Below are positions 57,339 to 64,000 of a DNA stretch of 64,000 nucleotides, piece by piece. The position numbers and the translations under genes are program-made. The stretch comes from Cystobasidium ongulense (Eukaryota; Basidiomycota; Cystobasidiomycetes; Cystobasidiales; Cystobasidiaceae). The stretch lies in the NCBI GenBank assembly GCA_022835595.1, contig BQUP01000001.1, forward strand, positions 1,736,001 to 1,800,000, written 5' to 3'. Every line of letters starts with the position of its first letter. Position 1 is the first letter of the stretch. Under the pieces are notes generated by a model. The model searched no databases, was not told the origin of the DNA, and saw only the letters and a program-made list of their open reading frames with translations.

Positions 57339-60300
57339 TTAAGCATGTCCTGCAATATCGATGGCTACATACTGTTCCTCGTCTCGCATCGAGAAATGCC
57401 AAGGTGAGGAACTGCTCGCCCTTTCAATCTGGCACGGTCGACTTGGTGGAGTGCTTGATAGGCGAGACGGCGTCAGCATCCCGCTGGATTGATGCCTTAA
57501 GGGCGGCGTCTCGCGAGAGCTGCTTGTTCGTGGAGCAGCTGCTGCTCCAGCGGAGAGATATGACGAAGAGGCAGCAAGATCTTCAAGGTCAATGTCGTAG
57601 ATAGTAGAGGAGTCGAGATCTAACGAGCCATTGTCGCTGTCGCCGTCGCCGTCGTTGTCGTCCTCTTCCTCTTCCTCTTCCTCTTCCACTTCCACCACAT
57701 TGTGTTCGTGGCCGTCGTTGGCGCCGTTGAGATGACCAGACAACTCCTTATCTTGACTGCCAGAAACGCTAGCCGAGGACTGTTTAGCATCCTCTTCTGC
57801 TTTTTGATCTGGCTGTGTAGACCCCAGTAGGGTTGCCATCTTCGTGTGCGAGGCGCGACTCCTTGGTGATGGGGAAGGGTTGTCCTCGTCATCTGAACTG
57901 TCAGAGCTGTGCTGATAACGAGTGGGTGTTCCGCTTTCTACCATTCTGTCAATGAGTTCGATGTGGATGTTCCGCATTTCCTGGCGAACGCTTTCGGACG
58001 GGTCCAATTTGAGTGAACGAGCAGCTCTGACGACGGCCGATGGGGGATTATGCACGAATTCTTGACCTCGTGCAAAGATTCTCGCCAAACAGCGTGCGGC
58101 AATCAGGCGTACATCGACTACACGATCCTCTGCCAGATTCGCGAGCTCATCCCAGTGTTCTAAGGGTACCTGCCCATCAGCGTTCAGAACCTCCAAGAGG
58201 GATAGGCAATAGCTGGATGCGGCAAGTCAGCGTTGCATTAGATACATAGCGGAAGACTATCTGACTCACGTAGCCCGGTGTTTGTGATGACTCTGGGTCG
58301 CGAGCGAGTACAGTATAGTGGAGACCTCATGATAATAGAACGACATTTTCGGAACGTTTTGCAAGAAGAACGGCACCTACGCGAAAATAGCCAGTTCAGC
58401 ACAGTTGCAGAGGGCATAGTGCAATTCATGAACTTACTGATTTTGCAGCCCACAATCGTACAGCTGTTATACGGTCGTAAAGAGCTTCCTTCAGCGCGAC
58501 GAGCAAGCCATCTATCTGCGATATCTCCGTCAGACGGGCTGCCACAGCTACCAAGCCTTCGGCCAGCACCTCGCGCACACGCCAGTCATCCCGACCCTTA
58601 TCGGACCAAGCCTGGAGAAGTATTTGTGCCATATCTGACGTAGAAGTGCCAGGAAGGCTATTTAAGAACTCCGCGAAGCGTTCGAACGCGCGCATAACAA
58701 CTTCAATGTCATCATCCGCAGCGAGGCGCCTGTAGGTAGGTAGGAGGTCCTCCGCCGCTTGTGCTTTGCCGATGAAGCTGGCCACGTCGTGTATCGAAGA
58801 AGCTGTCAAGTATCGTGGCTGAGACACGGTTGGATCCAGCGCCAGTGCGGCATGAAGTTTCCTGAGCTTGGGCCACCCGGCCTCGCCGATTGACAGGACA
58901 ACTCCTGGCAAATTGTAAGCTGTAATTATAGCACGGCCGTGATCGTCGCGCACATCCCATCCGAGTCCGTCGTTGCTAGCATGCCTTGCTGGATCTGGTG
59001 ACTGAGCGACAGCAAAGGCAGGGATGAGGGGCGCAAAGGTGGTACTTGACTTCTCTTCAGCGACATCTGCTGACGAGCCGAACTCTGCAGATCCAACAAA
59101 ATGTGTTATGAGTTCGTCTGGGACATTCCCTTCGAAAACGTAGATGAGCGGGCCTGACACTTCCAGGTATGCTTGGCGAACCATGTTGACTGCATCTGTC
59201 GCGAGAGTGTCTGAAAGATTGATAGCATAAGATCGTCGTTGCTCTTCGGGTATAATTTTCTTGACGACTTCGGGGAGAAGACTTGCTACCGTGCGGCGTA
59301 TAGTTGGTGAGGAGTCGCCACTGAGATCCAAAATCAAAGGAGCCTTTATCTGGAGTTAGCCAGGGGTCCGAAGTGGGATGAGAGTCTGCAGAACTCACTA
59401 TAGATGTCGTGACAACCGTTTCGGAAACAGATCGACTTATGCTTGCAAGCACTTCAGCAGCCTGCTTCTTCAAGACAATCAAAGGATCTTGCGCACAGCG
59501 AGTCACTGCCGGCAGAAGCTTTGTCTCTACATATTCTACCGGTAAGCAATTCGTCTCCGCGAGCATCGCTACCAATGTCAAGCCAACAAAGACTCCTTGT
59601 TGCAAGTCAGGCTCATCCGCAGAAGTGGGCGAAGTGCTAGCCATCGGATCATCGAAGAAGTGCGAAAACTTAGAAGAAGGATCCTGCAAACATCGGTAAG
59701 TCACTACACTGTCAAGTGCAAGAGGGTCCTGTGCTTACCTCCTGTCGACTTGTGATGTCGCGAAAATGTGATGACTGATCTTTCCAGAGACTAGCAAATG
59801 CTGCTGGTCTTTCCTGCATGTGGAACAGAGCAAGAACAATCTTATCGATGACATCGTCGCGGATGAGATCTCTGGCTCGTTTGGGCATATCATAATGCCT
59901 GTGTATGTGAGGTCGCTTGATTTCGTCATCTGGTCTCGGTGTCTCGACCATGCCGCCACTGCTTGGTGGAGAGTCTGGCGTTTTTAAACTGTCATCTTGC
60001 AGGAATTGTACGAAACGAACCAGAGCCTCCTGTGCCACGGCGGATACAGTGCTGATCTCGTTCATCAGGAGAGCTGCCAAGATGCCATGAAACGTGTCGA
60101 GCGGCAGTAACGGTCCTTTAAGTGATACATGTCAGTCACGCTCCTGCCAAGTATATGACTGTCTTGGCTCACGATCAGCTACCTCGACACCGTCACCGTG
60201 GTCCTCCCCGAGCATGGTATTACCCGAATCCATTTCCACTAAGGTAGAGCCAGATACAGGTGTATCCCCAGAATCATACGCTGTGCCACCCTGAAAGACT

Positions 60301-62608
60301 TGCCTTATGCTTTCCATACTGCTGCCTCTGTGTTCCATTTCCGCAGGCTTGAACAGTTGCAGGCCGCCTGCTGATACTGCGATACTCGGGGCTAAGCCTT
60401 CTTTGTACGCTTTGCGTAGTTGTCCGTCTAATCGGTCATCGTGGGCAGCATCGATTGTCATTTTTATGATTTCATGCTGAGCGGACAACTCCACCAGCGG
60501 ACAGTGCTATATGTCGAGGTCAGCAAAAGTTTAGGCCTTTGTAAGGAGGATATACGCACCGAGAAGAAGTACCACATTAGCTTATCAAGGCTAGAAGCGA
60601 AAGCCTCCTTCACAAAGTCTTCATCCTGTATCAGCCCTTGAAACAGGGGAAGTATGTAATCGACAGCTTCGCAGACTTCGACTTCTTCGATCCAGGCAGG
60701 TAGCATACGCGAAACCGTTTCGCGGTGGTCTGCATGTTCACTTTTTGCGAACAGGAATATTCGCTCCAGGGGAGTAAGACCTTCTTCATCCATGTCGATG
60801 TGGAAGCCGTCATTTCCTTCTGGATCTGCATCGAAATTGTCCTCTGGCGAGAGAGTCTCTAGCTCAACAACAGGGCCGCGATTGAAGTCAAGCGGTGCTC
60901 CCCACTCGGGACTTTTGTCCTGTTCCCCTGCATCCATCCGTGGTAAAGGTATGGTACCAATCGTAGGGCTCGAGGGGGACCTGTCGGGACGCAGTTCGGC
61001 TGAATCTTGGTCATGCTCCTGCGACAAGTCATGGTCCATGTTGAACGATTCTTGAGCTTCTTCGAGCGACTTTTCTTCCAGGGGCGAAACATCTGCATCA
61101 TCCGAAAGATCCCAGCCAGAGCGAGGAGGCATCGATAGATCCTGATTCGGTGCAGGTGGAAAAAGCTTCAGATTCGACTTGAAAAAGTCAGATCTCGGTT
61201 TGTCTGAGCTACTAGACTCGTGATGTGTTGTTTGGTGACCTTCACCAGATATGTCTTGTTCAATAGGCGGTTGAGTGAGATCCTCAGGCTCAGAAGCAGA
61301 CCCGGGAGATGGAGAAGGTCGATGTAAAGTGCTTGCGATATCAACAGGAGATGTAGACATCAGAATGCCAGTTCCAGGGGGACTACGCGATGTCTGTCGT
61401 GATAGAGCCAGGCCAAGATCTAGATCGTTGGGTACATGTTGTCGCAAAGACTCTCGGTGCAGGCTTTGATCCGTATGCATTGGCTGTCTAAGTGGTGAAC
61501 GGGTCGGATCGCTGCTACCTCGGTGATGCAAACTAGCGGGGGATAGAGGCCGTCGTCGCGACTCGTCGCTATGCAGAGTCTGTTGTCCGGCTTGCGAAAG
61601 TGACAGTCTAAGCGGCACTCTAGCAGGCGACGAATTCGCTTTTCTAGCTGAGCGTGCCATGGGCGAGCGAGTTGCACCTGAAGGATCCGACCGGCGTCGC
61701 TCCAGATCACCATCCGTGGGAACAGCTACAGGGGACCTAATGACGCCCCATTGCATCGAAGCATCTTCTCTGCTCGGACTCTGTACAGATGCATCCACAG
61801 AAGGCGGCAGATCGATCCAAGGCTCATCTGCATCTGGCGGTGGGCATGAAGGAGTCTCGACATGCGCATGTGGGCTATGCGATAACTGTGCTATCACTTC
61901 TTCGGTACTTGCGCTATGTCCATGATGCAGATGTGCATGAAGTGGAAGATTCGGTGGGGAAGAAGCACCGAAAGCAGGAGATTGACCGCCCATAGAGGGA
62001 GAAGCCGTCGATGCTCGAGCATGGTACGCAGCGAATGATGAGTATGTAGGAGACGAGCCAGGCGAGTAGGACGAAATGCCGGACTGGTGCCCTAGCGAAC
62101 GACGGCGGGAGAGGTGGCTGTCGAAGCCTGGGCTCGTACCTAGAGGGGATGTACCTGGCACGTATATCGGTCTTTGAGTAGGGGAAAACGAGCTTGGCCA
62201 GCGTTCTTCTAAAGGCAAATAGATGTGTGATCTTTCCCTGTGCGTCTCACTGTTGCTGGACGAGCTGCTAGAGGATCGCCCATGCCGCGACATATGCATT
62301 GAAGATATTACAGATGACGGGCTCGCGGTATACGCTTCGTCAGACTTGCGCTTCGGATGTTTTGAGATGCGAAATATATCATTATCTGCACCTGCTCTGT
62401 CGCTAGGCTGCCCATTCGTGCTGCTTGTCGTGTCTTGCAGCGATGATCCTGCAACAGCTTGCCGATTTTCAGGCTCTAAAAGGTTCGCCTTGAACACCAT
62501 TGACAGTCCGGATATGCCATGGGGCAGGCCATTTGACTGATGAGGCGAGATAGGCTCGTCTTCTATATCCAGATCGCCAATGTCGATGTCTTCGTCGTCG
62601 CTCTCCAT
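57339..62608 (-). CDS. PPP4R1: protein phosphatase 4 regulatory subunit 1 (HEAT repeats)
   Basis: Scaffold subunit of phosphatase PP4. Seven exons (60560-62608, 60173-60506, 59739-60115, 59399-59683, 58438-59349, 58270-58376, 57339-58212) join in frame to 1645 aa, much longer than the about 950-aa human protein. The first about 600 residues are disordered and Ser/Pro-rich. From TPLERIFLFAKSEHADHRETV the HEAT solenoid begins: EVCEAVDYILPLFQGLIQD, CPLVELSAQHEIIKM, RPLLPLDTFHGILAALLMNE, and later VASLLPEVVKKIIPEEQRR. The C-terminal 200 residues include a Glu/Asp run encoded by CTC/TTC repeats near 57660. A generic HEAT scaffold is the main alternative, but the CPLVELSAQHEI and DTFHGILAALLMN blocks favour PPP4R1. 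Confidence 0.82.
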
Positions 62609-63260
62609 GCTGGCTGACGAGACTTCCAAGAGTGCACTCTAGCCGCCTTGCTTATCGTGAGACCGTGGACTGTACGCCTGGAGGCTATCGTGACCTGCGC
62701 CAATCTGTCTCCTCCCAAGCTTGTCTATATCAAATGCACTGGCAGCACCGGTCTAACTTGCGTCTATCTTACTTGGCTGGCCTGAAATGGCGAATAAAAT
62801 TGGTGGACGAGTATTCAGCCTTCGTGACCGGTTTTTTTCAGGCGGCTGGCATGTCGAGCGCGCGCTTGCACCTGTAGAGACGAGTGGAGCTGGTCCTGCT
62901 CTGCCTGGAAGGGCGTGTCTGAGTGGTTGCGATAGAGCAAAGCCTGAGAAATTGCAGTTCCGTCAGTAGGCGGGCGAAATGTTCGATTGGCTTTGTTAGT
63001 CTCTCCGCTTGTCAAAATGTTACCACCTCCCCGTCAGAGTAGTAAATACGCTGCAACACCACCAAGCTGTGTGCTAATACTCATAAGTAACAGCCTGACA
63101 TTTCAGTGCGCTATCGTTATTGTTCGCAGATTCCGATACAAGCACATGTACGTGCGGGGACTGGAGAATGTAGATGTACACGACGAGAATAATTTGAAAG
63201 CATGAATGATGTCAGAAGCCAGCTGAATAACAATTGCTCCAGGTACTAATTGGTGTCCAT
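62609..63260. other. intergenic region upstream of PPP4R1-like gene
   Basis: 652 bp with the PPP4R1-like promoter and the 3' flank of the cytochrome b561 gene. Short plus-strand open frames have no motif. No repeat is seen. Confidence 0.5.
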
Positions 63261-64000
63261 TTATGCAGATTTGATGCCAAGCTTCTTCAAGCTAATATAA
63301 TGGTCCCAACGAGTCAGTATCAGCCTTGGGACCCTACCTACTTGGATGTTTGGGAAGAACGTACCTCGCACCACTCCACAAACCAAGAGCGATCAGTGCT
63401 AAACCTGCTGTCATCAGGATTCGTTGCGCAACAGATGAATGTCCAACCATCCAGTCTGCCGATGTTGTAGCAAGGGAAGCTGTTAAAAGTGCAAGCGGGA
63501 GTATCAGGTACCCAGATGCTCCTGTTACGCATTAAATATCAGCACCACTGTAATCAGGCGCTGAACAAATCTTCTGCGAGTTAGCTTACTATGGTACTTC
63601 CACAATGATTTCGCCTTTCCTTCCCCGCCGAGCATTTTCATGCCAGGATCATAGGCTATGAGAACGCCAATCAAGGCTTGGAGAATGAGCAGTATTGAAG
63701 TGACGAGTCCAAATTTACCATGCCAGGACGTGAAATGAGGAGCTGTGGGGTAATCCTGTGAATCAGCTTGCAAGAACGTTCAAGACGATGTATGTTGTAC
63801 GGGCTAACCTGAATGCAGAGCCTTGTTGGCGATCATAATGATAATCCCCGCAGCCGCTGACGCCAGGAGATTAGTTGAATAACACTACGAAGTGATATAA
63901 TTGTAGCACATACCGATACCCAGGCCGGCCATCTGGAAGATCTGATGGAAAGCCAAACCACGTGCTTTATCTGACTTTGTGACCGTTGGCTGCAGGGTCA
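63261..64000 (-). CDS. cytochrome b561-type membrane protein (5' end outside window)
   Basis: Diheme transmembrane electron carrier that typically moves electrons from ascorbate or a similar donor across a membrane. Readable exons are about 63914-63989, 63809-63856, 63590-63742, 63365-63521 and 63261-63291, in consistent phase. Conserved pieces: LAFHQIFQMAGLGIA, IIIMIANKALHSAPHFTSWHGKFGL, LWKYHRASGYLILPL and the short tail SLKKLGIKSA. The four expected heme-ligand histidines (FHQ, LHS, WHG, YHR) are visible. The N-terminus, and so any DOMON domain, lies beyond position 64000. Confidence 0.87.

Noticed and set aside
1-64000. Transposons, tRNA/rRNA genes, CRISPR arrays
   Set aside because: I looked for terminal repeats, reverse transcriptase or transposase motifs, tRNA-arm signatures and regularly spaced repeats and saw none I could support.

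Overview
The window is a gene-dense stretch of a fungal nuclear genome, most likely a basidiomycete. Nearly every gene is split by many short introns (about 45-140 nt, GT...AG), several genes carry micro-exons of 12-20 nt, intergenic gaps are mostly 0.2-1.3 kb, and the content is fungal: a Zn2Cys6 regulator, secreted cutinases, Argonautes, siroheme synthase Met8, GPI2 and MSH4. The phylum call is inference; no rRNA or other taxonomic marker is present. I found no tRNA, rRNA, CRISPR array or recognisable transposon. All protein lengths and residue numbers come from my own hand splicing.

Layout, left to right (24 genes). 1-3418 (-): meiotic MutS homologue MSH4, cut by the left edge. 4756-6836 (+): PKA regulatory subunit. 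7754-11141 (+): striatin, the STRIPAK scaffold. 11457-12777 (+): Met8 siroheme synthase with a C-terminal membrane anchor. 13364-16202 (+): DUF4203 multi-pass membrane protein. 16599-17404 (+): small DUF1757-like protein. 17652-20079 (-): two tandem secreted cutinases inside a 1.4-1.5 kb direct duplication that also copied the last codons of the upstream gene. 21148-22061 (-): PRKRIP1-like splicing factor. 22742-27033 and 28146-32667 (-): two tandem, apparently slicer-competent Argonautes. 33698-35461 (-): peroxisomal D-amino-acid oxidase. 36227-40380 (+): Zn2Cys6 transcription factor. 40536-41737 (-): GPI2. 41935-43053 (+): DUF3245 protein. 43207-45500 (-): TMCO4/DUF726 putative lipase. 45743-47770 (-): GT92-like glycosyltransferase. 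48132-49450 (-): cystinosin. 49800-53093 (-): R3H-SUZ RNA-binding protein. 53507-54391 (-): Rab GTPase. 54933-55933 (+): FAHD1. 56193-57015 (-): RhoGDI. 57339-62608 (-): PP4 regulatory subunit 1. 63261-64000 (-): cytochrome b561, cut by the right edge.

Most of these are housekeeping or signalling genes without an operon-like theme. The two regions that look recently active are the duplications. The Argonaute pair keeps the same exon plan, including a last exon whose only coding content is the stop codon, and both copies keep a conserved TATA-containing core promoter. They keep the four catalytic residues and the guide 5'-phosphate pocket, so the strain probably runs RNA silencing with two slicers. 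The cutinase pair keeps intact catalytic triads, signal peptides and identical intron positions, which fits a plant-surface lifestyle.
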